Assembly: GCF_030623445.1 (NCBI RefSeq)
Contig: NZ_CP130613.1
Coordinates: forward strand, 186,001 to 250,000
Reading direction: 5' to 3'
Length of the DNA: 64,000 bases
Origin: Pseudogemmatithrix spongiicola
Lineage (GTDB): Bacteria; Gemmatimonadota; Gemmatimonadetes; Gemmatimonadales; Gemmatimonadaceae
Shown here: positions 50,491-61,043 of the stretch, piece after piece
Layout of the letters: each line of letters begins with the position of its first letter
Position numbering within the stretch: position 1 is the stretch's first letter
Translations under genes and position numbers: made by a program
The notes under the pieces: generated by a model
The model's database searches: none
What the model was told of the DNA's origin: nothing
Seen by the model: only the letters and a program-made list of their open reading frames with translations

Positions 50491-51348
50491 GTGACTACGC
50501 CCTTCGTCGTCCTCCAGCATCTCTTGCCGAAGCAGCTGCTTACGAGCGCTGCCGGCGCCTTCGCACGCGCGGAGCTCGGCGGTCTGACCACCGGGGCGAT
50601 TCGCTGGTTCGCGGGTCGCTATCGCGTGAACCTCGCGGAAGCGGAGCAGCCGGATCCCGCGAGCTACCGCAGCTTCAATGAGTTCTTCACGCGCCCGCTG
50701 CGCGCGGGAGCGCGGCCACTCGCGCAGGCCGATTTCATCTGCCCCGTGGATGGCGCCGTCAGCGTCGTCGGCGCACTCGACGGCGACCGCCTCGTGCAGG
50801 CCAAGGGCCACAGCTACACGACGACGGCGCTGCTTGGCGGCGATGCGGAGCGGGCGGCGCTGTTCGCCGGCGGCAGTTTCGCCACGATCTACCTGAGCCC
50901 GCGGGACTACCACCGCATCCATATGCCGGTGGCGGGACGACTGACGCGGATGGTGCACGTGCCGGGCGCGCTGTTCTCGGTGAACCCCGAGACGGTGCGT
51001 GGCGTACCGGGCCTGTTCGCGCGCAATGAACGAGTGGTCTGCCACTTCGAGACGGCATTCGGGCCGTTCGTCCTGGTGCTGGTCGGCGCGACGATCGTCG
51101 GCAGCATGGCGACGGTGTGGCATGGCGTGGTGAACCCGCCGCGACCCGGCCAGGTGCGCGCCTGGGATTATCCCGCGACCGGGGACGGAAGCGTGACGCT
51201 CGCGCAGGGCGCGGAGATGGGACGCTTTCTCCTCGGCTCGACCGTGGTGATGCTGTTTCCGAAGCCCGGCACACGATTCGGCAACGACTGGCTGCCGGGC
51301 CGCGCGACGCGCATGGGCGAGGCCATGGCGACCGCAGGGGAGGGCTGA
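50491..51348 (+). CDS. psd: Phosphatidylserine decarboxylase proenzyme
   Basis: 285 residues, GTG start. Makes phosphatidylethanolamine at the membrane. SYRSFNEFFTRPLRAGARP and YLSPRDYHRIHMPVAGRL are family signatures. LGST (in RFLLGSTVVMLF) is the self-cleavage site that makes the pyruvoyl group. A TAACTT hexamer lies 30 nt upstream of the start, suggesting a short 5' leader here. Confidence 0.94.
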   Translation: MTTPFVVLQHLLPKQLLTSAAGAFARAELGGLTTGAIRWFAGRYRVNLAEAEQPDPASYRSFNEFFTRPLRAGARPLAQADFICPVDGAVSVVGALDGDRLVQAKGHSYTTTALLGGDAERAALFAGGSFATIYLSPRDYHRIHMPVAGRLTRMVHVPGALFSVNPETVRGVPGLFARNERVVCHFETAFGPFVLVLVGATIVGSMATVWHGVVNPPRPGQVRAWDYPATGDGSVTLAQGAEMGRFLLGSTVVMLFPKPGTRFGNDWLPGRATRMGEAMATAGEG

Positions 51349-51352
51349 TCCG

Positions 51353-51496
51353 GTGGCGAAGTACGCAACCCAACCCGACGGACCGGCACAGGGCGAGACC
51401 TGCGACTATTGCGGCAGCCCCGCGCTGACGTGGCGGAAGTGCAAGCTGATCTGCGACGACTGCAAGCAGATCAACAAGTCCTGTGCGGACCTCTAA
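51353..51496 (+). CDS. Zinc-ribbon microprotein, 47 residues
   Basis: GTG at 51353, TAA at 51494-51496, 4 nt after psd. Cysteines are arranged as CDYC near residue 17, a lone Cys at 30 and CDDC near 34, plus one near the end, a rubredoxin-like zinc knuckle. Basic and small; possible nucleic-acid or protein adaptor. Function unknown. The run psd, this gene, then a glycosyltransferase is tightly packed. Confidence 0.75.
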   Translation: MAKYATQPDGPAQGETCDYCGSPALTWRKCKLICDDCKQINKSCADL

Positions 51497-51507
51497 CGAG
51501 CGATCCG

Positions 51508-53028
51508 ATGACGGATGCGGCCAAGACCGATGATGTGACGATGCTGCAGCGGCAGGCCGTGGCGATCACGATGATCGCGACGGCGCTGCGCATGGTGCTC
51601 GCCGCGCGGCTGCCGCTCGTCGCCGACGAAGCGTACTACTGGGAGTGGTCGCGGCACCTGGCGTTCGGGTACTTCGACCATCCGCCGGCGATCGCGTGGC
51701 TCATCGCATCCGGCACGGCGATCTTCGGCGATGTGCCGCTCGGGGTGCGGTTCTTCCCCGTGCTCTGCGGCGCGATGGCCGCCTTCGCGCTCGCGGAACT
51801 GACGGAGCGGCTGGCCGGTGTGCGCGCCTCGCGGTTCGCCGCGTTACTCCTCGCCGCCACTCCGTTCACCATCGGGTTCGTGCTCGCGACGCCGGACGCC
51901 CCACTGCTCGCGGCGCTCGCCATGACACTGATGCTGGTCGAGCGCGCCATCGATCCCACGGCGACCGCGCGGCAAGCGCTGCTCGCCTGGGCAGGTGCCG
52001 GTGTGGCAATCGGCATCGCGATGGCGTCGAAGTTCACGGCGGTGTTCGTGCCGATGGCGCTGCTGCTCGCCTGCGTGATCCATCCGGCCCTGCGCATCCA
52101 TTTGAAGCGCCCGGGTGCGTACGTGGCCGTCGCCGTGGCATCGCTGGTGATGCTGCCCGTGCTGCAGTGGAACGCCACGCACGAGTGGATCGCCTTCCGC
52201 TTCCAGCTGGGTCACGGGCTCAATGCCGTGGGCAACGGGAGTTGGTGGCAGCGTGAACTGGAATTGATCGGCGGTCAGCTCGGGCTCGTCACGCCGATCC
52301 TGTTCGTGCTGCTCGTGCGCGCCATCTGGCGGGACTACAACCCGAACGGGGAGCCGCGGCGCTTCGCGCTGGCGCAGGTCGCGCTGTTCTGCCTCGGGTT
52401 CTTCATCTACAGCGCCACGCGGCGCCGGGTGGAGGCCAACTGGCCGGCCATCGGCTGGCTGCCGGCGCTGGCGCTGCTCGCGGCGGCCACGCAGGAACTG
52501 CGCAGCGTGTGGGAGAGACGGGCGCTGTGGCTGGCAGGTGCGTTGACGGCGCTGGTCTTGGCGCACATCGCGTTCCCATTCCTCCCGATCGCGCCGCGAA
52601 AGGATCCGGGGGCGCGGCTGCGCGGTTGGGACGCGCTCGCCACGGCCGTGCGTGCAGACTCGACCACTGCGGCGCGCTTTGTCGCAGCGGCTCGCTACCA
52701 GGAAGCGGCGCTGATTGCCTGGCATGACCCCGCGCATCCTGCCGTGAGCGCCATCAACCTGCTCGGCCGGCGCAACCAATACGACCTGTGGCCGCGCTTC
52801 CAGGATGTCGCCATTCCGGGCGCGACGCTGGTGCTCGTCGTGCCCGACACGTCACAGCGGCCGGCCCTCGTCGACACGCTGCGTGCGCATTTCGGCAGCG
52901 CGACGCCGGGCGCGCTGGCTGCCGTGACCTACCGCGGCGATACGCTGACCCTGCGTCGCGTGTGGACGCTCGCCGACTGGCGCGGCACCTGGCCAGCGGA
53001 CCCCAACGATCCCCTCAAGAACCGATGA
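51508..53028 (+). CDS. GT39/ArnT-type membrane glycosyltransferase
   Basis: 506 residues, ATG at 51508. The first periplasmic loop has the signature VADEAYYWEWSRHLAFGYFD, with the catalytic acid Asp-Glu of polyprenol-phosphate-sugar transferases, then HPPAIAW. About ten membrane helices and a soluble C-terminal domain. Transfers a sugar from a lipid carrier to lipid or protein outside the inner membrane; acceptor unknown. Confidence 0.9.
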   Translation: MTDAAKTDDVTMLQRQAVAITMIATALRMVLAARLPLVADEAYYWEWSRHLAFGYFDHPPAIAWLIASGTAIFGDVPLGVRFFPVLCGAMAAFALAELTERLAGVRASRFAALLLAATPFTIGFVLATPDAPLLAALAMTLMLVERAIDPTATARQALLAWAGAGVAIGIAMASKFTAVFVPMALLLACVIHPALRIHLKRPGAYVAVAVASLVMLPVLQWNATHEWIAFRFQLGHGLNAVGNGSWWQRELELIGGQLGLVTPILFVLLVRAIWRDYNPNGEPRRFALAQVALFCLGFFIYSATRRRVEANWPAIGWLPALALLAAATQELRSVWERRALWLAGALTALVLAHIAFPFLPIAPRKDPGARLRGWDALATAVRADSTTAARFVAAARYQEAALIAWHDPAHPAVSAINLLGRRNQYDLWPRFQDVAIPGATLVLVVPDTSQRPALVDTLRAHFGSATPGALAAVTYRGDTLTLRRVWTLADWRGTWPADPNDPLKNR

Positions 53029-54419
53029 CGACCAAGACGACGATCGATCCGAAGCTCGCACAGTGGCTCGACGCCAACGATGCGCGAGTGCGCGACCAGC
53101 TCTTCGAGTTCCTGCGCATCCCGAGCGTGAGCGCGCGCTCCGAGCACAAGGGCGATGTGCGCGCGGCCGCGCAGTGGCTGCACGCGCAGTGCGCGCGCAT
53201 CGGCATGCAGGTCGAGACGCTCGAGACCGCCGGACACCCGATCGTCCTCGCCGAATGGCGCCAGGCACCGAAGGGCGCGCCGACGGTGCTCGTGTACGGG
53301 CACTACGACGTGCAGCCCGCGGAGCCGCTGGAGCTGTGGACCTCGCCGGCCTTCGAGCCGACGATCCGCGACGGCAAGATCTTCGCGCGCGGCAGCGTGG
53401 ACGACAAAGGTCAGCTGTGGCTGCACATCGCGGCGCTTGAGGCGCACCTCGCGACGCGCGGGACGCTGCCGGTGAATGTGATCGTGCTCGCCGAAGGCGA
53501 GGAGGAAGTCGGCAGCGAGCACCTGGCCGAGTTCGTGAAGGCGCATCGCGAGCGCCTGAAGTGCGACGCGGTGGTGATCAGCGACTCGACGATGTTCGCG
53601 CCGGGCATCCCGAGCATCCTCAGTTCGCTGCGCGGCCTCGCGTACCTGCAGGTCGATGTGACGGGCCCCAATTCAGACCTGCACTCGGGGATGTACGGCG
53701 GCGCGGTGGTGAATCCGGCGACGGCGTTGGCGCGCATCGTCGCGAGTTTCCACGATGCCGACGGTCGCATCGCCATCGAAGGCTTCCACGACAAGGTCCG
53801 CCCGTTCCCCGACGCCGTGCGGGCAGGGCTGCGTGAGCTGCCCTTCGATGAGCGCGAGTTCATGGAGCACCTCGACGTGCAGGCGCTGGGCGGCGAGCCG
53901 GGCTACAGCACGCTGGAAAGGCTCTGGCATCGCCCGACCTGCGAGGTGAACGGGATGCTCAGCGGCTACACTGGCGAGGGCGCGAAGACGGTGTTGCCTG
54001 GCCAGGCGATGCTGAAGGTGAGCTGTCGGCTCGTGCCGGATCAGGATCCGAAGGAGATCGCGAAGCTCGTCGAACGCCACGTGCTGAAGCACGCGCCGAA
54101 GGGTGTGACGGTGAAGGTCACGGAGCTGCACGGCGGGCATGCATGGCGGGCGGAGCTGGATGGGCCGCTGTACGACGCAGCATCACGCGCGCTGGAGGCG
54201 GCGTTCGGGCGGACGCCGGTGATTACGGGAGAGGGCGGGTCGATTCCCGTGGTGAACGACTTCGCGACGATTCTCGGGGCGCCGGTGCTGCTCGTGGGCT
54301 TCGGGTTGCCCGGCGAGAATGCGCATGCGCCGGATGAGTGGATCTCGGTCGAGAACTTGGAGAAGGGGATGAGGGCGATGGCGTGTTTGTGGGACGAGAT
54401 TTCCAAACAGCAGATGTGA
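53025..54419 (+). CDS. M20-family dipeptidase
   Basis: 464 residues, ATGA overlap with the glycosyltransferase gene. Two-zinc peptidase with YGHYDVQPAEP (His, Asp), GSVDDKGQLWLH (bridging Asp) and LAEGEEEVGSEHL (catalytic and ligand Glu), plus VNDFATILGAPVLLVGFG near the end. Similar to carnosinase-like (CNDP) peptidases. Its last 30 codons are repeated downstream of the next gene at 56941-57030. Confidence 0.92.
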   Translation: MTTKTTIDPKLAQWLDANDARVRDQLFEFLRIPSVSARSEHKGDVRAAAQWLHAQCARIGMQVETLETAGHPIVLAEWRQAPKGAPTVLVYGHYDVQPAEPLELWTSPAFEPTIRDGKIFARGSVDDKGQLWLHIAALEAHLATRGTLPVNVIVLAEGEEEVGSEHLAEFVKAHRERLKCDAVVISDSTMFAPGIPSILSSLRGLAYLQVDVTGPNSDLHSGMYGGAVVNPATALARIVASFHDADGRIAIEGFHDKVRPFPDAVRAGLRELPFDEREFMEHLDVQALGGEPGYSTLERLWHRPTCEVNGMLSGYTGEGAKTVLPGQAMLKVSCRLVPDQDPKEIAKLVERHVLKHAPKGVTVKVTELHGGHAWRAELDGPLYDAASRALEAAFGRTPVITGEGGSIPVVNDFATILGAPVLLVGFGLPGENAHAPDEWISVENLEKGMRAMACLWDEISKQQM

Positions 54420-54476
54420 GATGTAAGATGTGAGAGATAAGAGGGGGCTTCGCCAAAGCATCGGCGAGGCCCCCTC
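54406..54476. repeat. Palindromic repeat family C, left half plus hairpin
   Basis: Left arm of 7-bp units GATGTGA, GATGTAA, GATGTGA starting inside the dipeptidase stop region, then a GAGGGGGC...GCCCCCTC hairpin (about 54441-54476). The right arm found in the copy at 57017-57124 is missing here. Confidence 0.75.
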
Positions 54477-54515
54477 GCGGCGTCCGCCGCTCTGGTGGGG
54501 CTATCCTGCCGGTTG

Positions 54516-54521
54516 TAACGT
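54516..54521 (+). promoter_or_regulatory. TAnnnT -10-like element before the kinase ATG
   Basis: TAACGT, 6 nt, ATG 54528. Same geometry as the TAnnTT sites but with one base different. Confidence 0.4.
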
Positions 54522-54527
54522 CTGGCC

Positions 54528-56956
54528 ATGGATCAGCTCGGCGAGTCTCTCGCGCGCGCGCTTGCGGGTCGATACGCCATCGAGCGCGAGCTCGGGCGCG
54601 GGGGCATGGCGGTGGTGTTTCTCGCGCGCGACCTGCGGCATCCCCGGCATGTCGCCATCAAGGTCCTGCGACGCGATCCGAATGATTCATCGCTGACTGA
54701 CCGCTTCGCACGGGAAGTGGCGCTCCTCGCGAGCCTGGAGCATCCGCACATCGTCTCGCTAATTGATTCGGGCACGAGCGACGACGCGGTCTTCTTCGTG
54801 ATGCCATTCATCGAGGGCGAGACTCTCCGGGCGCGGCTGTCGCGGGAAGGTGCGATGCCGATCGATGATGCGGTCCGCATCGCCTGCGAAGTGGCCGATG
54901 CCCTCGAATACGCGCATAGCCGCGGCGTCATCCACCGCGACCTGAAGCCCGAGAACATCTTCCTGTCGTCGGGCCACGCCAAGCTGGGCGACTTCGGCGT
55001 CGCCCGAACGACCGATGGCGCGGAGACTCCGATTACCGCGACCGGCGTCGCGCTCGGCACGCCTCGCTACATGAGTCCCGAGCAGGCGCTCGGTAGCGCC
55101 CGGCTCGACGGTCGCGTCGACCAGTACGCGCTCGGCTGCGTGCTCTACGAAATGTTGACGGGGAGCCGCCATTCAATGCCCCGACCATGCAGGCGATGCT
55201 CGCCCGACACGTCACGGATCCCGTCCCGCCGATCCGCACGGTGCGACGGGTGCCGGCCGCGTTGGAGGAAGTCGCCTTGCGGGCGCTCGCGAAGACGCCG
55301 GCGGATCGCTGGCCGTCGGCGCGTGCGTTTGCCGATGCGCTCGAGCGCGCTGCGACCGCGGACGCGGAACGGCCGACGGTCGCGGCGGCGCCGTGGTGGC
55401 GCAGCCGTGTCGCCCAGGCGTCGGCGCTCGCGGCGCTCGTCCTCGTCGCCGTCTCGGTGGGGCAGCTGGTTTCCACGTCGGCTGGGCGCGCGCCACGCGC
55501 GATGTCGCTCGCCATCGTCCCGTTTTCGTTCGAAGGCACTCCGGAGAAGCTGGTCTACGCCGATGGGCTGGCCAACGACCTCGTGGTCGGGCTCGTGCGC
55601 GAGAACCTGCGCGTCTCAGATCCCGCCCGCATGGAGCAGTTCCGTGGTTCGTCGCTCGATCCCGTCATGATCGGCGATTCGCTCGGTGTGGATGCGATCC
55701 TCTCGGCGACGGTGCGTGTGGCAGGCAACGCGATCGGCGTCTTTGCCCGCCTCACGGACGTGAAGGACGGCGAGCTGCTCTGGGCCGAGCAGTTCGCCGG
55801 TGAACTCGAGACTGACGGCAAGCTCGCCGATCCGTCGACGATCGTCCGGGACCTGAACGAGCGCATCCTCATCTCCTTGCTGCCGCGGCTCGGGAATCGC
55901 GCTGGCCAGCCGCCGCGCGGCCTCGGGACCGACGACGCACGGGCGTATGAGGAGTATCAGCACGGCATCCGTGCCCTACGGGACGTCCGCTTGGGGGGCG
56001 CATCGCTCGCGCAGCGGCATTTCGAGCTCGCGCTGGCCCGCGATCCCGCCTTCGCCGACGCGTGGATCGGGTTGGCGACGGCGCTCGACCAGCTGCTGCA
56101 GCTCTCGTCGCAGGCGCCGACCAGCCTCATCAGTCGCCTGCAGGAGGCGCTCGCGCGGGCCTCGTCGCTCGACAGCCTGCATCCCGACCTCATCCTGCTC
56201 CGGGCGCGGACCCGCCTGATGTTCGACTTCGACCAAGCGGGATACGACCGCGAGATGATTCGCGGCATCCGCCGCTACGCGAACAACGCCTCGCTTCACT
56301 TCGGTTACGGCCAAGACCTGCATATCATCGGACTTCCCGACTCCGGCATCGCGGAAGTGCGACGGGCGGTAGCCCTCGAACCCAACCATCCCTTCCGCGT
56401 CGGCTACCTCGGCAGCGCCCTCGCCGCGACGGGACGGGCCGACGAGGCGCGCGTGTACATCGACCGCGCGCTGGCCATGGATTCGACCTTGTGGCTTTCG
56501 TGGCTCGACCGTGCCGTGCTCGCCTCGCACGCGGGGCGGCCGGACGAGGCGGAGCGATTCGCCGCACGCGCGCTCGACCTGCAGGCGAACAGTCCATGGA
56601 TGGTGGGCTGGTACCTGCAGTGCGCCGGCGCGGCGACGCCGGGCACCCGGCAGCGCATCTACGAGCAGCTCCTGCAGTCCGCCCAATCCGGCGCGACGTA
56701 CGTGCAGCGTGTGTTCCTCGCCCATTCCCACCTCGCGATGGGCCAGACCGCTCGCGCACTCGACGAACTCGAAGCGTCGCTGCGCGTCAGGGACCGCGAT
56801 CTGTTCGCGAGCCTGGGTTGGGGGGTCTTCGAGCAGCTGCGCGGCGAGCCGCGCTACGAGCGGGTCCTCGACGCCGTCGGACTCGGGCCCGCGATCCGGC
56901 GCAGTCGCGGCGGATCGGACACGCTGCAGCGTGGCATCTGCCGGACGAGTGGATGA
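54528..56956 (+). pseudogene. Ser/Thr kinase with TolB-like and TPR regions, frameshifted
   Basis: The kinase domain (GRGGMAVVFLARD, HRDLKPENIFL, DFGVARTTD, GTPRYMSPEQ) runs to about codon 211. At the GGGG of 55160-55163 one G seems lost: adding a G restores LTGEPPFNAPTMQAML and the frame used from there on. The rest has the end of the kinase, a membrane helix (ASALAALVLVAVSVGQLV), a TolB/FlgO-like domain (SLAIVPFSFEGTPEKLVYADGL) and TPR-like helices. The last codons run out of frame into a dipeptidase fragment. Real mutation or sequencing error cannot be told apart here. Confidence 0.85.
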
Positions 56957-57030
56957 GCGTGGAGGACGCGAAGAAGGGAATGAGGGCGATGGCGTGTTTG
57001 TGGGGTGAGACATCTAAACAGCAGATGTGA
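56941..57030 (+). pseudogene. Duplicated 3' end of the M20 dipeptidase gene
   Basis: Reads LPDEWMSVEDAKKGMRAM then a short tail ending SKQQM, closely matching the end of the dipeptidase. The homologous block (56941-57087 against 54330-54476) is 147 bp without gaps, with about 127 identical bases by hand count. No start or rest of the gene. Marks an insertion or recombination boundary. Confidence 0.8.
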
Positions 57031-57124
57031 AATGTAAGGTGTGAGATATGAGAGGGGGCTTCGCCAAAGCATCGGCGAGGCCCCCTCCCTTACATCTTAC
57101 AGCTTACATCTCACATCTGCTGTT
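57017..57124. repeat. Palindromic repeat family C, complete copy
   Basis: AACAGCAGATGTGA (57017-57030) pairs perfectly with 57111-57124; the next 22 bp pair at 17 positions. The centre is a GAGGGGGC...GCCCCCTC hairpin (57052-57087) around a TCGCC/GGCGA stem. The right arm ends 3 bp before the rho stop codon. Sits between convergent genes, so it may terminate in both directions. Confidence 0.8.
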
Positions 57125-57127
57125 GTA

Positions 57128-58858
<1,731 letters not shown>

Positions 58859-59067
58859 GCGAGGGGGTGTAGGACCACAGAATGGTCGTGGCGGAGCGAA
58901 TCCCGCGGGGGTCCAGCGATGTGAGAGCGGAGCGTCCTGACGTTTACCGTCCGGATCCCGGTGCATCTGACCGGGGGACGTCGCGCGATTCGTCGCGACG
59001 GGGGCTATGTCGGGGAGCGCGGCCGTCCGGGTGGGCAAAGGGCCTCACCGCGACGGGCGGTTGATTC

Positions 59068-59096
59068 AGTATGGGGTCACCGGGGGCATTTGGCAA
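59068..59096 (-). promoter_or_regulatory. Possible sigma70-type promoter of rho
   Basis: On the minus strand TTGCCA (59091-59096), 17 nt, CATACT (59068-59073). The leader of about 200 nt to the rho ATG (58859-59060) shows no gene; long rho leaders can serve autoregulation. 58859-59134 otherwise holds nothing else I can name. Confidence 0.4.
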
Positions 59097-59134
59097 GCCT
59101 AGGACAGCGCCACCCGTGTCGATTCACTGCGCGA

Positions 59135-59323
59135 TCAGAGGTCCTTCGGCACCTCCTCGCGGACAATCTGCACCAGCCGTCGCGTCAACTCGACGCAGCG
59201 CTCGACCGCGGCCCGATGCGCATCCGGCAGGTCCTCCATCTCGAGCAGCTGGAGCTCCGCCAGCAAGCCGGCGAGCGGGTTGTTCAAGGTGTGTTGGAGA
59301 GACTTCTTTGGCGAGCTGTCCAC
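59135..59323 (-). CDS. 62-residue protein resembling a lone histidine-kinase DHp hairpin
   Basis: GTG at 59323 with GGAG 6 nt upstream. SLQHTLNNPLAGLLAELQLLE closely resembles the H-box of histidine kinases (H-x-LNNPLAG), and the rest (AAVERCVELTRRLVQIVREEV) is a second helix. So it looks like a two-helix dimerisation and phosphoacceptor domain with no ATPase or sensor. Could be a phosphotransfer protein, a dominant modulator, or a relic of a larger kinase. Divergent from a helical-repeat protein gene. Confidence 0.7.
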   Translation of the reverse strand: MDSSPKKSLQHTLNNPLAGLLAELQLLEMEDLPDAHRAAVERCVELTRRLVQIVREEVPKDL

Positions 59324-59358
59324 GACCCACTCCGGTGCCGGGGGCGCCCTGCGCCCGA

Positions 59359-59364
59359 TAGCTT
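59359..59364 (+). promoter_or_regulatory. TAnnTT -10 element upstream of 59370
   Basis: TAGCTT, 5 nt, ATG 59370. Confidence 0.45.
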
Positions 59365-59369
59365 TCTGT

Positions 59370-59966
59370 ATGGTTCGATCCGCGCAAGACGCGCGCGCCG
59401 CCGTCGCGGCCTGCGTGAAAGCATATCGGCAGGACGGTGACATCGCCAAGCTCTTGGCGGCTCTCGATGCCGTCTGCGAGTCCACGCCTTCCACGGCGGA
59501 ACTCATCGCGGCTGTGGAGCCGTACCGGGAGCTGCATGAGGTCGCGGGCCCCGTCTACGAGCGCGTCGTCGAGCGCGAACCCGACAATGCCGCGGCGCTC
59601 GTCGCCTTGGCCAACGCCTACTGGCTCACCGGACGTGGGCCGGATGTGGTGGGCGAGATCGCCGGCCGCGCCCTCGCTGCGGACCCCGCGAACCGCGCTG
59701 CCTGGCACCTCTGGGCGCTGACCGAAAGCTCGCCGCGCGGCCGCATGAGCCGCTGGCAGCAGGTCACGACGCGCTTCCCCGAGGACAAGCTCGCCCACGC
59801 GGCGATGGCCGACAACGCCGCCAGCGTGGCCAGCGCGGAGAACGATCCCGTGGCGATGAAGCTCGCCATCGGCACCTACGAGATGCTGATGGCCACCGCC
59901 GGCGACGCGCGCGAGAAGGAAGCGCTGTCCGCCGCCCTCACGACGCTCAAGGCCTGGAAGCTCTAG
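59370..59966 (+). CDS. TPR-like helical repeat protein
   Basis: 198 residues, ATG at 59370. All-helical and Ala-rich, with TPR-like segments (NAAALVALANAYWLTGRGPDV, ADPANRAAWHLWALTESSP). No signal peptide, so cytoplasmic. Probably a protein-interaction adaptor; partner unknown. The 3' end overlaps the convergent deacetylase gene by 20 bp. Confidence 0.75.
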   Translation: MVRSAQDARAAVAACVKAYRQDGDIAKLLAALDAVCESTPSTAELIAAVEPYRELHEVAGPVYERVVEREPDNAAALVALANAYWLTGRGPDVVGEIAGRALAADPANRAAWHLWALTESSPRGRMSRWQQVTTRFPEDKLAHAAMADNAASVASAENDPVAMKLAIGTYEMLMATAGDAREKEALSAALTTLKAWKL

Positions 59967-60891
59967 TCCGCCGGCCGGCGCTGACGTAGCGCGTGTTGTT
60001 GCGGTCCAGTTGGTCGAGCGTGCGCTCGAGCTCATCGCCGAACACCTGCACGCGCGGGATGCGCAGCGGATCGAACTGCGGGTCCTTCGGGCTGCGCGAG
60101 GGACCGCCGGCGACCATCAGGATCGCATCGATCTCATAGCGTACCTCGCGTCCCGTGCGCGGGTCCGTCCAGCGGCCGCTGCGCAGGATGCTGCGGTCGG
60201 CGGGCCACTCGCCGAGCGGGAGGGCGAAGCTCGTCATGCGGTAGCCGCTCACCGCGGAGTCCACCGCCAGCTGTGCGCGGGCAATCTGCTCCGTGCCGAA
60301 CGCCGCCGACGACCGGGCGAGATTCACGTGGTAGAGCGTGTGGTTGCAGACCTCGTGGCCCTTCTCGACGAGCTCGCGCACCTTGCGATGCCGCCACTCG
60401 CTGCGCTGGCCCTGGATGCCCTTCTCGCCGAACAGGGCATGACCCTCGCTCGCCGCGGTCAGCACGCAGAACGTCCCGCCGCCCCTCCATTCCGGGTGCT
60501 TGGCGGCCATCGCGTCCCAGATGCCGACGGCGGACTGCGGATCGACGACGAGCTGGCCACTGCGCTCGATGTATCGAAACTGGCCAGGCGAGGCGTCGTC
60601 GAAGGTGATCACCACCGGCGAGAGCCCCGCGGGCAGGTCGATCTCGCCGCGTACGAGTTGCCGCACGGTGATTGGCCGATACCCACGGGCATGGAGCAGC
60701 TCGAGGTCGCGGGCGAAGCGCTGCCAGTTGCGCGACCACCGGGCCTCGCGCTCACCGATGAGGTGGTACTCGAGGACGGGAATGCGGCCGAGTTCATTCG
60801 GCGCGCGAGTGGGCGACGCTGCCGGAGTGGCCTGGGCCGCGGCAGCGCGACCTAGGACGAACAAGGCAAGGAAAATCGTGAGGCGCATCAC
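59947..60891 (-). CDS. Secreted polysaccharide deacetylase (NodB type)
   Basis: 314 residues from the GTG at 60891 (ATG 60888 is an alternative). Signal peptide ends near RAAAAQ. NodB features: VLEYHLIG, VVITFDDASPGQF with the catalytic Asp-Asp, and EVCNHTLYHVNLA with the metal histidines. Probably removes acetyl groups from cell-wall or exopolysaccharide. TACGTT lies exactly 6 nt before the GTG. Confidence 0.9.
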   Translation of the reverse strand: MMRLTIFLALFVLGRAAAAQATPAASPTRAPNELGRIPVLEYHLIGEREARWSRNWQRFARDLELLHARGYRPITVRQLVRGEIDLPAGLSPVVITFDDASPGQFRYIERSGQLVVDPQSAVGIWDAMAAKHPEWRGGGTFCVLTAASEGHALFGEKGIQGQRSEWRHRKVRELVEKGHEVCNHTLYHVNLARSSAAFGTEQIARAQLAVDSAVSGYRMTSFALPLGEWPADRSILRSGRWTDPRTGREVRYEIDAILMVAGGPSRSPKDPQFDPLRIPRVQVFGDELERTLDQLDRNNTRYVSAGRRTRASRP

Positions 60892-60897
60892 GCTTCA

Positions 60898-60903
60898 AAC
60901 GTA
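60898..60903 (-). promoter_or_regulatory. TAnnTT -10 element before the deacetylase GTG
   Basis: On the minus strand TACGTT (extended TACGTTTG), 6 nt, then GTG 60891. Supports the GTG over the ATG at 60888. 60904-61043 has no other structure seen. Confidence 0.45.
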
Positions 60904-61043
60904 TCAAGCGCGTCTCGATTGCCCAGTGGCCCTTCGCCGAGCGGCATCGTCATGAAATCTTCATCGCAGCGGTGGAACGCGCCGTGACGCTGCGGGTTCT
61001 TCAAGGGTAGTACACGCAACAGCCACAAGCGCAGGGAGCGACG

